A DNA stretch of 44,705 nt from Endotrypanum monterogeii (GCA_000333855.2 CM007339.1:377654-422358); one strand, 5' to 3'; positions 21,967 through 32,040 are shown, numbered from the stretch's first letter. Made by a program: numbers and translations. Notes: generated by a model from the sequence alone, not told the origin.

Positions 21967-24900
21967 ATGCTGAGGCGCATTGTTTTACCGTGCTCCTACT
22001 TGGGCACGATACAGCTGCTGGGTGCGCGGGGCCTCTGTGGGGTCAAACACAGACGCCGCATCGCCCCTTACGCATTTCACCCGACAGAGTATTCCCTCAT
22101 CCTCTTTTCGATCCCCACATGCCTGTCTTCATCCTTCGCTGTCACCACGACGGGTGGAGTGCGGCGCGCGCGAGTGTGTTGCCGTGATATGGTGTATGGA
22201 GCGCGTTCGTGCGCAGGCACCTGGCAGCGCCGTTGCGTCAGTTCTTCGTACTCCAATCGCATTCCCTGCGCTCGCTTTGGCGTGAGTACTGTTAGGCTGG
22301 CGCGTGCCACTGGACATCCGCACCTCCCTGCCACCGCCAATATTTTTCTCATCGACCTGCGTAAGAGTCAGCGCAAGCCATCTAGGAAGAATCCCAAGTC
22401 CATAATGGCCTCCATCATCACTGCCCATCGCGCGGAGGCGCACAACGCCAAAGAGGGGCTCGGGAACGGGGACGCCTACACTCCACCACCACTGGTCTTT
22501 CTGTTCAAGACAGACGACACGAAGAAGCAGGCGGCGCGACGGCAAGAACAGATGGACGCTCACCTTGCTGCGCTCAGCGCATTCGATGAATTTAGCGTCT
22601 GTGTTCTGAATGGTGCCATGTCCCGCCACTGGACACGCTTCCTCGACGCACCAACTGCGGCTGAAAGCGCCATATCGGGCCAAGCGGAGGACACATCCCC
22701 AACGGATGCGCCTGATTATGCTGCGGCTGCTGCGGCGGTGGCGGCGATTGGGACGTCTGCCGAGCCCGCTCTTGTGCCTTTCCGTTGTGATGGCGGTGCA
22801 CCGGCAAGCCCAGTTCCGACCCTACGAGTTCTCACTAGTACCGAAGGTGATTGTTGTACTGAGCCCATTGGGGGCATGGCTGCAGCGGCGGCGGCGTCTT
22901 CTTCTTTTACAGCACCCAGTGAAAGCATGAGGAACCCTTCGGAAGCTGTATCGGAGACCCGTAACCTGGAGGATGGAGAAGAATGGGAAGAAGTTGAGGA
23001 GGTGGAAGAGGTCGAAGTCGAGGAAGGCGACGACGACGGTGGTGGTGCTGACGGTGGTGGTGGTGCAAAGCCTTCGGTCCATAGCAACAATGCCGAGGCC
23101 GCTCACGGAGACGTATTTGGAGCGGAGGAGGAGCGGTTCGTGTCGGCCAATTTAGCAGCCGCAGTGACAGGTGCCGAGGGAGGGGAAAAAACAGAAGACA
23201 TCGCAGCACCATCGATGGCAAAAAAAATTGTCAACACAGTGTGGGCACACGTGAAGAGGAGCACACCGTCTGGGGACAGCGCATTCAGTGATAATGTATC
23301 GAGAGCCACGACGGAAGTCGCACAACGACCGCCCCCAAGCGCGGAGGAAGAAAACACTACTGGCACGAAGGATGTTCTCGGTGACGGCATGGACGCCAAG
23401 GAAGCACCGCGGGCTGCGCCGAACCCAGTCGTAGACACCAAGAAGGTGCAGAGGAGTATGTCTGACAGCGCAGCTGAGGCGCATGACACCCACATCCCCG
23501 ACCCGCCACAAAGGGGGACCCCTAATCTGAGTCACGGAGACGGAATATTTCTTGTCACGGCCCACGAAAATCCTTCAGCGACGGTGGCGGCCGAGGTAGC
23601 AGCAACGGCCTACTCTACAGAGGCCGAGAACCCAGTCGTAGACCTGGAAGAGTTTGACATCGACGGGCCTTTAGCTGAACAAACCCCTCCAGATGCACGG
23701 GAGTCGGGGGCAGGAACACCATCAGCCCATAGCACCACAACCGAATGCGGAGAGTTGCAGGCAATGATGCTAGAACAAATGTGTTCTCTTGGCGTGCCAA
23801 ATGGGGAAAACTTTGCTACAACTGAGGCGGAACAGTCGAGGGAGAAGAATGCATCGGGGACTGTCCCCAATAATGCCAACCCGAGTAGGGAAGCGACTTC
23901 AGCCACGGCAGCGGGTTCTCCCTCACCGACGCCACCAAGGGACGCAGCGGCATGCGCAGTAGCTAGCTCAGCAAACACCACACCAAACACAACTGCCTCC
24001 GATCGCGGCAGCGTAGCTGCTGAGGTAGAGAAGAATGCAGCAGAGGAGATGGTATCAGCCACGGCGGCTCCATGTACCTCGAAGCCCGCGACGTCACCGT
24101 CTCCTGTGCCCCCGCCGAAGCCATCGATTCCCATGCCGGTATATTCCCACGTACCCTCTAGGTTATATTATGCGGTATCAACAGTGTACCTCTCCGACCG
24201 CGCCTACGTTGAACTGCCTGCCACCGCCAACGTGCTCGTCATCGATCATCTTGATTGGGATGATGCTCACCTGGCGGTCATTGATGAAGCACTGCAACAG
24301 GTCGATCCGGTCGCCGGACACGTGCTTCTTTTCCCTGACGCCTACGCGCCACAGAGCGAGCACGTTATGGGGGACGCCAACGAGTACCACCGATCCCTCC
24401 TACCCTTTGTATTTGTATTCCGCACGCAACTTTCTTTAGACTCTGCAATGACGCTGCAGTGTCGCCTCACCAAAGCTCTCTACGTGCGCCCCACGGTTGA
24501 TAGCACCGCACAGCAATCCCTGCTAGCGGGGAAAAACGATCGAACATCCGTGTGCGTGCTGAGTGCCGTTGAGAGCCAAAAAGGAGGCGAAAACCCAATG
24601 TTGGCACCACAACCGCAGAGGATGCCCTCGTCATCAGCACAGTCTTCGCCACGGAAACCGGCACCAGCGCAGGTTAACACGCCAACAGACACGGGGATTG
24701 CACCCCAGCGCATGATTCATGTGTCCCTACACGACGGCGAACCCCTCGCAACAACGTCGACGTTAACAGCACATCACACTTCATCGGTGGCGAAACAGAG
24801 AGACCACAGAGAAGGCCGCACCTTTGAAGAAGCAGACGATGCGGTGCACCTGCTTTATCAGCTCCTGAGCGGCGCCCCGCCTGCCCCCGCCTCCGGTCAA

Positions 24901-26127
24901 CGGCGTCCAGTGGCAGAAATACCGGAGGGCCAGCAAGAGTATCAACGAGGTCAGCAAAGCGACACTCATCGACGCGACGGGCCGCCTGCGGACGCGCAGC
25001 GGCGACTCTCCAGACCACGGACTTTTTTTCTGCGGGAACAGAGGGACCACGCAGAGCCACCGTGTAGCCATCCAGCGGAAATAAAAAATCCGAGAACAAT
25101 GCGCAGCAGTGACAGCGAAGCAAGGAGCACTGCACCCGCTTCCTCCACAAGGGTGGCAGAGGACATCAAACCCTCACCGCCGCCTCGACTCTCCTACGCG
25201 CCAAGTCTTCTAGACACTGGTGTCGCCACCCCGTTCTCGAGGGCGACCGCTAGAGGAGATGCAGCGGTCCGGGCAGGCACTGCCTGGCACAATTCTTCAT
25301 CCACAACGCTGCAAGCTGAGTCCGTGGAGGGAAAGGACGACAGCGCCACGATGGCTCACGGTCTTTCCAATTTCGGATCCGTTGCCTTTGGCAAGAACAG
25401 TGGCTACTACTCCTTCGACACCCCACATCGCCCACAAGCCTCTGACCGGCAATGGGGCCTGGGTGACGCTGACACCGCTCTCGGCGGCGAAGACGACGTC
25501 ACAGACGCCGGAGACGGCTCAGCAGCGAACTCGGTTCTTGGCAGTGTAAGTGATTTGGGTCTTTACCCCGTCAGTGAAAAAGCAGCGGCCGCTGGTGCGG
25601 AGGCAGAGCGCCGAAGCGACAGTCGCGGCGGCTTCACCGACGAAGATATCGCAAAAATTGAGGAGGACATGCTTGTTGCACAGGTGAGAAGAATGGAGAA
25701 GAAAGAGCAGCGCATGGAGGAGCGAAGGGTGATGCGGGAGAAGGCCGACAAAGAGAAGACGTACACATCTTCCAAGACCACTGCCTCGCCGTCAGTACCC
25801 TCTGTCTCGTCCACGCATCCAATCGCCAAGCGTCCGCATGCACGGAAGCAGCGGTGGCACCGTGGTCGCGGCGTGTCTGACTCGTCCAAAGCAACCGCTA
25901 CACTCCAGGGGCAGGAGCTTGACGAAGACAAGCTTCTGGAGGACTTCGTGAACAGCCTGTTGGTCACTGGCAGTAGCAGCACCAAAGGATCGAAGGCGAA
26001 GAAGGTCAAGGCGAATGCTTCGTATGAGTCATCGCAAGGGGTAGTGCATGCACCCTGCTACACATCAACTACCACGGCGTCGAACTCGAACCGAAAAAGG
26101 GGGAAGGTATTGGCGCCACGTGTATAG
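21967..26127 (+). CDS. large protein of unknown function with an internally duplicated segment
   Basis: 1386 residues; family not recognised. The first ~100 residues are rich in Arg, Cys and Ser with almost no acidic residues (starts MLRRIVLPCSY), suggesting mitochondrial import. Two segments resemble each other: about 99-218 and 730-872. Both begin with VSTVxL, then LPATAN followed by a hydrophobic strand ending in ID (106-130 and 737-760). A second strand follows, PLVFLFKT near 175 and PFVFVFRT near 813, then a third, SVCVLNGA near 210 and SVCVLSAV near 861. Between and after them the chain is Ala/Ser/Thr/Glu-rich and looks disordered. An acidic run lies near 335-360 (EEWEEVEEVEEVE), and a charged helix at about 1220-1265 (TDEDIAKIEEDMLVAQVRRMEKKEQRMEERR) is probably a coiled coil. 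The next gene has a similar layout. No enzymatic motif is visible. Confidence 0.85.
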   Translation: MLRRIVLPCSYLGTIQLLGARGLCGVKHRRRIAPYAFHPTEYSLILFSIPTCLSSSFAVTTTGGVRRARVCCRDMVYGARSCAGTWQRRCVSSSYSNRIPCARFGVSTVRLARATGHPHLPATANIFLIDLRKSQRKPSRKNPKSIMASIITAHRAEAHNAKEGLGNGDAYTPPPLVFLFKTDDTKKQAARRQEQMDAHLAALSAFDEFSVCVLNGAMSRHWTRFLDAPTAAESAISGQAEDTSPTDAPDYAAAAAAVAAIGTSAEPALVPFRCDGGAPASPVPTLRVLTSTEGDCCTEPIGGMAAAAAASSSFTAPSESMRNPSEAVSETRNLEDGEEWEEVEEVEEVEVEEGDDDGGGADGGGGAKPSVHSNNAEAAHGDVFGAEEERFVSANLAAAVTGAEGGEKTEDIAAPSMAKKIVNTVWAHVKRSTPSGDSAFSDNVSRATTEVAQRPPPSAEEENTTGTKDVLGDGMDAKEAPRAAPNPVVDTKKVQRSMSDSAAEAHDTHIPDPPQRGTPNLSHGDGIFLVTAHENPSATVAAEVAATAYSTEAENPVVDLEEFDIDGPLAEQTPPDARESGAGTPSAHSTTTECGELQAMMLEQMCSLGVPNGENFATTEAEQSREKNASGTVPNNANPSREATSATAAGSPSPTPPRDAAACAVASSANTTPNTTASDRGSVAAEVEKNAAEEMVSATAAPCTSKPATSPSPVPPPKPSIPMPVYSHVPSRLYYAVSTVYLSDRAYVELPATANVLVIDHLDWDDAHLAVIDEALQQVDPVAGHVLLFPDAYAPQSEHVMGDANEYHRSLLPFVFVFRTQLSLDSAMTLQCRLTKALYVRPTVDSTAQQSLLAGKNDRTSVCVLSAVESQKGGENPMLAPQPQRMPSSSAQSSPRKPAPAQVNTPTDTGIAPQRMIHVSLHDGEPLATTSTLTAHHTSSVAKQRDHREGRTFEEADDAVHLLYQLLSGAPPAPASGQRRPVAEIPEGQQEYQRGQQSDTHRRDGPPADAQRRLSRPRTFFLREQRDHAEPPCSHPAEIKNPRTMRSSDSEARSTAPASSTRVAEDIKPSPPPRLSYAPSLLDTGVATPFSRATARGDAAVRAGTAWHNSSSTTLQAESVEGKDDSATMAHGLSNFGSVAFGKNSGYYSFDTPHRPQASDRQWGLGDADTALGGEDDVTDAGDGSAANSVLGSVSDLGLYPVSEKAAAAGAEAERRSDSRGGFTDEDIAKIEEDMLVAQVRRMEKKEQRMEERRVMREKADKEKTYTSSKTTASPSVPSVSSTHPIAKRPHARKQRWHRGRGVSDSSKATATLQGQELDEDKLLEDFVNSLLVTGSSSTKGSKAKKVKANASYESSQGVVHAPCYTSTTTASNSNRKRGKVLAPRV

Positions 26128-27047
26128 AGGTCGAGGGGCGCTGAAGGGACGTGTCCGCGGTAGATCCCCTCAAGCACCTCTTGGCATCGTTGATTCTTGA
26201 AGATTTTCCATACTTCCCGAGTGGAACATCGACATGTACATTGAGGTGTACGTTGGCGCCTCTTCCTTGCGTGCGCTTCTTTTTTTTTTTTGTGTGTGTG
26301 TGTTCGCACATCCTGTGTTCCCAAACTAAACTGAAGTTGAGTTCAGCCCCTCAAATAAATATACGCAAACCATATGATCATCATCATCCCGTACACCGCC
26401 CCCCCCCGCCCCCCCACCACACACACACAAAAAAAAAAGACGAAAATAAAATATTAAATCAAAACAACAGCAGAAAGCTAAAGCGGCGATCAGCACATCC
26501 GTCCACCCATATACGAACGCGCAGGTGAAAGGCTCGCTTATCACCAGGGTCTTTTTTTTTCCTTTTCCCTGTGTGTGTGTGTGTGTGTGTCTGTGTGTGT
26601 ATGTTCGTCTAGACTGGTAGGGGGAGAGAAAGGAATGTCGCGCTCGGGTGGGGTGGGACATTCCAGTGTGTCAAGGTGGTCCTTTGGTGTTACTTCTTCC
26701 CCTCCGCTACCGTCTTACTGATGCGCCGCCCTCCTTTCCCCTCTCCTCACTTTCACTCAACTCCCTCACACCATCTCAGTCATCTTTGACTGTTCCCCCT
26801 CACATATGCTTTGGTGTCGGATAAAGGGCGTCGTTTGATATCGAAGTCTATACAAAAAAAAAAAAAACACCGAAGTCGAAGTAAGAGAACGTGCACACGC
26901 ACACGAGCATAGAGGCTGAACCCTCCTCCCTCGCTTCCTTTCCCTCGCGTCGCACAAGTTGTCAACGCGCACGCGCGCCGGACTCGCAGGAGGATCACAT
27001 TCTTTCTTTTTTTTTTTTTGGTGGCCATCGTTTCGCACTCGAAAGTG

Positions 27048-27049
<2 letters not shown>

Positions 27050-27082
<33 letters not shown>

Positions 27083-27124
27083 ATTATTATTTATATATAG
27101 TGTGTGTGTGTGTGTGTGTGTGTG
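27050..27124. repeat. (TA)n, (TTA)n and (GT)n compound microsatellite
   Basis: TA run at 27050-27078, several TTA units, then GT run at 27100-27124. Confidence 0.95.
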
Positions 27125-27177
27125 CTCATCCCATTTAAAGAAGGGCGCACCTTATAGAGCTGCATTTATTTACTCTT

Positions 27178-27217
27178 GATTTTTTTTTTATCCCTCCCCC
27201 CCCCCCTGTCACCACAG
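27178..27217 (+). promoter_or_regulatory. polypyrimidine tract and trans-splice acceptor
   Basis: T11, CCCTCCC and a C11-C12 run are followed within 10 nt by CACAG (AG at 27216-27217). The predicted 5' UTR to the ATG at 27279 is 61 nt. This is one of the clearest acceptor signals in the window. Confidence 0.65.
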
Positions 27218-27278
27218 CGAGTGTTGCTGCACACGAGTAGGTTTTTGTTCTGTCAGCGTGAGCTTGACCAAAGGAGAC

Positions 27279-30200
27279 ATGCTCCGTCTTGCGGGATTTC
27301 GTCTAGGGGGTCGGCTGGGGCGACGCGCAACAAAAACAGTGATTGATGCTGCTGTCAACGCCGTTCTGGCTGAGCTAGGGGTGACGTTGGCGAAGGCAAA
27401 CAAGCTAAAAGGGGTTTCAGAGCTGAAACCCCCCGCTGCAGTGGAGACGCCGCTGGTAAGTCGCGCTGAACAGCTCGTAGCGCCACCTGCGGAGGTCTCA
27501 TCTCCTCCCGACGGGAAAACAACTCCCTCTAAAGAAGAGGTGCCACCTACCAGGGATGAGCCCGTCGACCTCGTTCTCTCGGGCGTGAACTGCACAATGC
27601 TCAAGCATGTACTCTCGTCGTCGTCATCGTCGTCGACGTTGACTGATGTCCCCGACGTAGCGCGCGTGCTTCGTCTTGACTACACCGTCGTCTCCAGTCA
27701 AGACCAGCTGGCACACCTTGCAGATATTCTCCTCGTAAACCGCATCCACGCTGCTGTGGTGGCGGACACAAAAAAAAGCGAAGCGGGAATAGACCCTGAC
27801 GCCTCAGCCAACCCATATTCGCCTCTTGTGGTGCTTGTGGAGACGAGCCTCCCTCGAGAGGACGCCGAGGTGCAACAGTTCATCATCCACAACGCCCTAC
27901 ACATGCACCCACTCCCGCCAGAGGTGGCGACTGACGACGGCCGTTCTATCAAGACACCAGCCTTGACGGTTCTGGTTCTCGACGATGAGCGGACAACACG
28001 CGTGCGGGCTATGGCAGGACTGCCAGCCTTGCCACGCTCTGTGCCAAAGGCCAAGACTCTCGAGAAGCGACCAAAGGTCAACGCCAACGCAATCGCTCCG
28101 GATGCCAATGCAACTCCAACCTCCATGTCCGGTGTCGCTGAAGTGTCTCCTTCCAAAAAGTCGGATCCTTACGCTCAGCATAGATCCTCAGCAACGAAGT
28201 CGCAGGGCGACCCAGCGCGCAGAGGAGGCTCAGATGTCGAGGGCGATGTAGAGACGAAGGAAACAAACTCAGACGGATCCGAGGGGGTGGAAAACGTTAC
28301 GATGGCGATGGACAACGCACCACCCTCCGTCGGCAATGCTGCTGCCGCTTCCCTCGATGCAGATGCGGCGCAAATTATCGACGCCGCCTTGAAAGCTTCG
28401 GACGACAGTGCAGATGTGAAAGTGGAAGCGGATAAAATAGCTGAGCCTGTTCCGGGTGTCGCTGCGACTGCTCCTCAACCTGTCGAGGCATCCACAGCGG
28501 AGGGTAGCGGATCGACCGGAAAACCATCGGACATGGTTGAGGCCTCCGACGAGAAGGATTTGCTCAAGAGGACACGCCAGTACACGGTCGGGCGCATCCC
28601 CTCCGAAACATTTATCCCGCACAAAAAAAAAAAGAAGCCGGCCACGGCCACTCGGTTTCTTCTGCTCGAGTCAATTGCGGATTCGATAGCAGGTAAGGGC
28701 GTCGCCGCCTTTCGACCACCACGTTTGCTGTCCGTTGACAGCCCGCATGAAAAACTCATGTGGGCATCCCAGCCTGGTCGACCCTTGTCTGTCGAAGTAT
28801 TAGGATCGTTGGTGAGGCCGGATGTGTATAAAAGCATACTCGCCGCAGCCAAAGCCAGTTCGACAGAGTCCGCTTCAGCCTCGCCGCTTACGATGCATAT
28901 GGTGGTCTACAGCGTCGGCAACGAGGTCAGTGCCTCCAGGGTTTGGATTGGTGCCCTACAAGCCGCCAGTGACCTTGCTAGTGCCCTGTCCGGCGGCGCC
29001 TCGCAGCTGCCGACAGAGCTGGTGGAGCTGGTAGGTCTCGATTCATGGCGCGTCCGGAGGATCACGAAGCGAAGGATGCGACGCCAAAACGAGCGCAAAG
29101 AAGCCGTGGCGAACTCTCTCGTCTCGATAGACAGTGTCACCAGCGCCCATATCATTACCGCTGCCAGCCAATATCCCATACTGCCTAGGCCATACATTTA
29201 CATACTCATCCACACACGCCTCTCCAAGGAAGACGCCGATGTATTTCACCAAGAGCTCGACTATTATGTGCAGCAGCTGAAGGAAACACCGGCCGGTCCA
29301 GAGTTGGCAGGTGTCTCGATATTGACCGCAGACGACGCCTCTCCAACGCGACTGTCGTACGTGCTGGACCACAGTATGGTAGACGAAGAAAGCAGCACCG
29401 CAGACGACGTCAACGCGCAGCGCGCCAAAAAGCAGCTGGTGGTACAGCCCATGGAAAAGGTGATACCAGTGAAAAAAACTGAGGTGCGTCGCATTTTCGA
29501 TGAGGTCTACCGCCTTCTCTCAGAGGAGCGGTGGCTCTATCGCCTTCCAGCGCCGCCAGACGCCTTACTGTCACCACCACAGCAGCAGCAGCAGCAGCAG
29601 CAAGAGACGCCAGCCTCCTCGGCGCAGCAGCAGCAGCAAGAGACGCCAGCCTCCTCGGCGCAGCAGCAGCAGCAACAAGAGACGCCAGCCTCCTCGGCGC
29701 AGCAGCAGCAGCAACAAGAGACGCCAGCCTCCCCGCCAAAGGAGAAGCAAACGTTCCCATTTCGAAAGCAGTGGCCCGACGCAAATATTCCTGCCACTGA
29801 AGCGCTTCGTGTCGCCGTCCTCACGCAAATTCTGCTGCAGCACAAGGAGGCGCAACTGCGGAAGCACTTCGAGGCAGCCGTCAATTTGAGGGAAACAACC
29901 ACAAGCAGCCCCCCAACACTGGCCACTGGACCGCAGCGGCAGGAGATGAAGTCAGCGGTGACGGAGGCAGTCGAAGAGGTTTCAGCGCGTCATGAACAGG
30001 CGACCGCACATCTTGTGAAGACACTGTCTTCCACACTGGAGCAGCTATCGCCAGAGAGGCTGTCTGACACACTGGAGGCTCTTGTGCGAAACGAGGTAAA
30101 GCCAATCATGGATGCACTCGAGGACCGTCTCGGAAACAGTCCTGCGTCCGCGTCCGTGGCAGCGAGCACCGATGCAGGATCTCTGATGACCTCACAGGAG

Positions 30201-31235
30201 CAAGACGATATGAAGAGTATTATGTCGCAGCTCCTGACAGGGCTACGTGAGCTGAACGAGCGCACATCGGCACTCGGGAGGGAACCAGCATCTGCCCAGA
30301 TCGAGACCTCAGCAGAGCCGGCGGACACCCATCCATCCGAGAAGACCGTCACTCAACTACAGAGCGAGGAGGAGGTACGCCTTCTGAGAAACCTCTATGC
30401 ACAACAGGTGCAACATCACACCGAACTGAGCGAGGAGATGGAAAAGATGCGTCATGAACTCCGTGCTCTGGCGAGCCGGGAACGTCCAGCGGCTGAGGCG
30501 CGGGAACCCACGTCGGTCTCGGGGTCCATGATCGCCCTCTCCCCAGAGTCGTTGGCTAAGGCCGTTGCCGACACTACACACGAGGTCACGACTGCCATAC
30601 GAAAAGAAATGCACTCCACCATAGTCCGGCAACTAGACACCTACTGCGACGTGCATCGCAGCACTCTAAGCAGCATCCGAGAGGACGGGAGTGGCGCGGA
30701 GCCGTCAACGCCGTTGCTGCCTGTTACATCACTAGAGCTGGAGGAGATGCTATCCCGCATCGTTGACCACGCGGTGCGGGAGTCGACGAACCAAGTTAGA
30801 ACTCACGTGCAAGCCGCCATGGAAGCAGCCCTTCGAGGCGAGCTGGCAGCTAGCCGTGCCTCTCCGAAAGAGGTGGCATCCACGAAAAATGCCTCAGCGC
30901 CGGACGAAACGCTGAAGGCAGCGCTCGAGGGTCTCTGGGCGCAGGTGCGGGCGGAGGCAGCAGAGGTGGAGGCGACGAAGCTATCGCAGCATAATCACCA
31001 GCTGCTACGCCTTTTCCGTCGCCATCAGCACCTGCAACGGAGCGCATCCGGTGGTCGCCCAACAACAGAATTGGCGTCCGTCTCACTGCCGGCGACCTCT
31101 ATGACCTACGTGGCGCTGGAGGAAGCTATGCGTACAGTCATGCACCCGTACATGATGCAGATGCAGGCCACTGTAGCGTCCGCTGCTGCCTCCGCCAAAG
31201 TCAATGCATCTGCTGCACACAGCGCCCCTGTGTAG
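27279..31235 (+). CDS. large protein of unknown function with duplicated segment, Q-rich repeats and coiled coils
   Basis: The in-frame codon at 27258 is GTG, so the ATG at 27279 is used: 1318 residues starting MLRLAGFRLGGRLGRR, a good amphipathic mitochondrial-type leader. Two related segments are visible: 179-198 with LVVLVETSLPREDAEV and 638-655 with YILIHTRLSKEDADV, each followed by a helix and then a second strand ending in a DD...TR motif (VLVLDDERTTRV and ILTADDASPTRL). Residues about 768-820 are four Gln runs separated by ETPASSA. The rest of the C-terminal half is rich in predicted helix, with coiled-coil candidates near 905-955 and 1030-1070 (LLRNLYAQQVQHHTELSEEMEKMRHEL), ending in Ala/His/Met-rich sequence. 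The region 230-450 is acidic and low complexity. No family recognised. Layout and position suggest a relationship with the preceding gene. Confidence 0.85.
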   Translation: MLRLAGFRLGGRLGRRATKTVIDAAVNAVLAELGVTLAKANKLKGVSELKPPAAVETPLVSRAEQLVAPPAEVSSPPDGKTTPSKEEVPPTRDEPVDLVLSGVNCTMLKHVLSSSSSSSTLTDVPDVARVLRLDYTVVSSQDQLAHLADILLVNRIHAAVVADTKKSEAGIDPDASANPYSPLVVLVETSLPREDAEVQQFIIHNALHMHPLPPEVATDDGRSIKTPALTVLVLDDERTTRVRAMAGLPALPRSVPKAKTLEKRPKVNANAIAPDANATPTSMSGVAEVSPSKKSDPYAQHRSSATKSQGDPARRGGSDVEGDVETKETNSDGSEGVENVTMAMDNAPPSVGNAAAASLDADAAQIIDAALKASDDSADVKVEADKIAEPVPGVAATAPQPVEASTAEGSGSTGKPSDMVEASDEKDLLKRTRQYTVGRIPSETFIPHKKKKKPATATRFLLLESIADSIAGKGVAAFRPPRLLSVDSPHEKLMWASQPGRPLSVEVLGSLVRPDVYKSILAAAKASSTESASASPLTMHMVVYSVGNEVSASRVWIGALQAASDLASALSGGASQLPTELVELVGLDSWRVRRITKRRMRRQNERKEAVANSLVSIDSVTSAHIITAASQYPILPRPYIYILIHTRLSKEDADVFHQELDYYVQQLKETPAGPELAGVSILTADDASPTRLSYVLDHSMVDEESSTADDVNAQRAKKQLVVQPMEKVIPVKKTEVRRIFDEVYRLLSEERWLYRLPAPPDALLSPPQQQQQQQQETPASSAQQQQQETPASSAQQQQQQETPASSAQQQQQQETPASPPKEKQTFPFRKQWPDANIPATEALRVAVLTQILLQHKEAQLRKHFEAAVNLRETTTSSPPTLATGPQRQEMKSAVTEAVEEVSARHEQATAHLVKTLSSTLEQLSPERLSDTLEALVRNEVKPIMDALEDRLGNSPASASVAASTDAGSLMTSQEQDDMKSIMSQLLTGLRELNERTSALGREPASAQIETSAEPADTHPSEKTVTQLQSEEEVRLLRNLYAQQVQHHTELSEEMEKMRHELRALASRERPAAEAREPTSVSGSMIALSPESLAKAVADTTHEVTTAIRKEMHSTIVRQLDTYCDVHRSTLSSIREDGSGAEPSTPLLPVTSLELEEMLSRIVDHAVRESTNQVRTHVQAAMEAALRGELAASRASPKEVASTKNASAPDETLKAALEGLWAQVRAEAAEVEATKLSQHNHQLLRLFRRHQHLQRSASGGRPTTELASVSLPATSMTYVALEEAMRTVMHPYMMQMQATVASAAASAKVNASAAHSAPV
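29580..29733 (+). repeat. in-frame CAG/ETPASSA minisatellite
   Basis: Four runs of 5-7 CAG/CAA codons alternate with a 21 nt spacer encoding ETPASSA (last copy ETPASPP). Units are nearly identical at DNA level and keep the frame. The protein effect is a Gln-rich linker between the second duplicated segment and the coiled-coil half. Confidence 0.95.
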
Positions 31236-31746
31236 GTTGCTTCGGCGGAGCTGAAAAAAAAATATATATATATATATATATACTCCCCTCTCTTGTATCG
31301 CCTGACGGTACCGCCGCCTGCGAAGCTAGAGAACACCTCACAGTAAGGAGCAAAAGACTTCTAATGTGGGAAAAAAAGGGGGTGAAGATATATATCTATA
31401 TATATATGAGGACGGAAGCAGAGCTCAGCACAAGCAATTGATTAGTTATTGCAGAGTCGATCATCAGCTTGAAGAAACAAACAAACAAAAAAAAGATCTG
31501 ATGCGGTTGTGTGTGTGTGTGGACAGAGGCATAGGCAGAGGTGAGGCGGTAGGAGAGAGATTCCTTAGGATGGCTTATGGTCTTCTTGTCAACCGTATCT
31601 TTACCTCCCCTCCCCTCCCTTCATACACACACACACAACCGCCGGTGTGATTTGGGGTGAGGCGGGGAAGTTAGTGAGGGGCGTTGGGAAGCGATATTTG
31701 AATCTGTGGTCGCTCCCCCTTCCCCCTCCTCACTCTCCCCGAGAAT

Positions 31747-31761
31747 TATATATACATATAT

Positions 31762-31798
<37 letters not shown>
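31747..31798. repeat. (TA)n with TACATA interruptions
   Basis: TA dinucleotides with regularly spaced C substitutions in the first half, then pure TA. Confidence 0.9.
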
Positions 31799-31870
31799 GC
31801 CTCGCAGCGCCCCCCCCCCCCTCCCCCCCCATTTCCACCTTTACCCAACACCACCGTAAGGGGAGGGATC

Positions 31871-32023
31871 NNNNNNNNNNNNNNNNNNNNNNNNNNNNNN
31901 NNNNNNNNNNNNNNNNNNNNNNNNNNNNNNNNNNNNNNNNNNNNNNNNNNNNNNNNNNNNNNNNNNNNNNNNNNNNNNNNNNNNNNNNNNNNNNNNNNNN
32001 NNNNNNNNNNNNNNNNNNNNNNN
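31871..32023. other. assembly gap (153 N)
   Basis: A run of 153 N lies between C-rich plus TA repeats on the left and TA repeats on the right. It probably marks a simple-sequence stretch that did not assemble; the true length is unknown. Confidence 0.99.
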
Positions 32024-32038
32024 CATTGAATAACCTGG

Positions 32039-32040
<2 letters not shown>

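Larger units (their letters stand above)
26128..27278. other. 1.15 kb intergenic stretch
   Basis: No gene seen. Contains C-rich and A-rich homopolymers near 26400-26440, (GT)n at 26571-26600, (TA)n at 27050-27078 and (GT)n at 27100-27124. Confidence 0.65.

Noticed and set aside
23610..24134. Ala/Gly-rich ORF of 174 codons on the - strand
   Set aside because: It is the antisense shadow of the GC-rich low-complexity part of the + strand gene.
27258..27278. Start codon of the second large unknown protein at 27258
   Set aside because: The codon is GTG; the ATG at 27279 gives a good leader peptide and fits the splice acceptor at 27217.
29580..29733. CRISPR-like regular repeats
   Set aside because: The units are in-frame coding Gln/ETPASSA repeats in a eukaryotic gene; spacers are not unique.
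29410..29784. - strand ORF with Ala-rich repeats
   Set aside because: It is the reverse reading of the CAG/ETPASSA repeat in the real gene.
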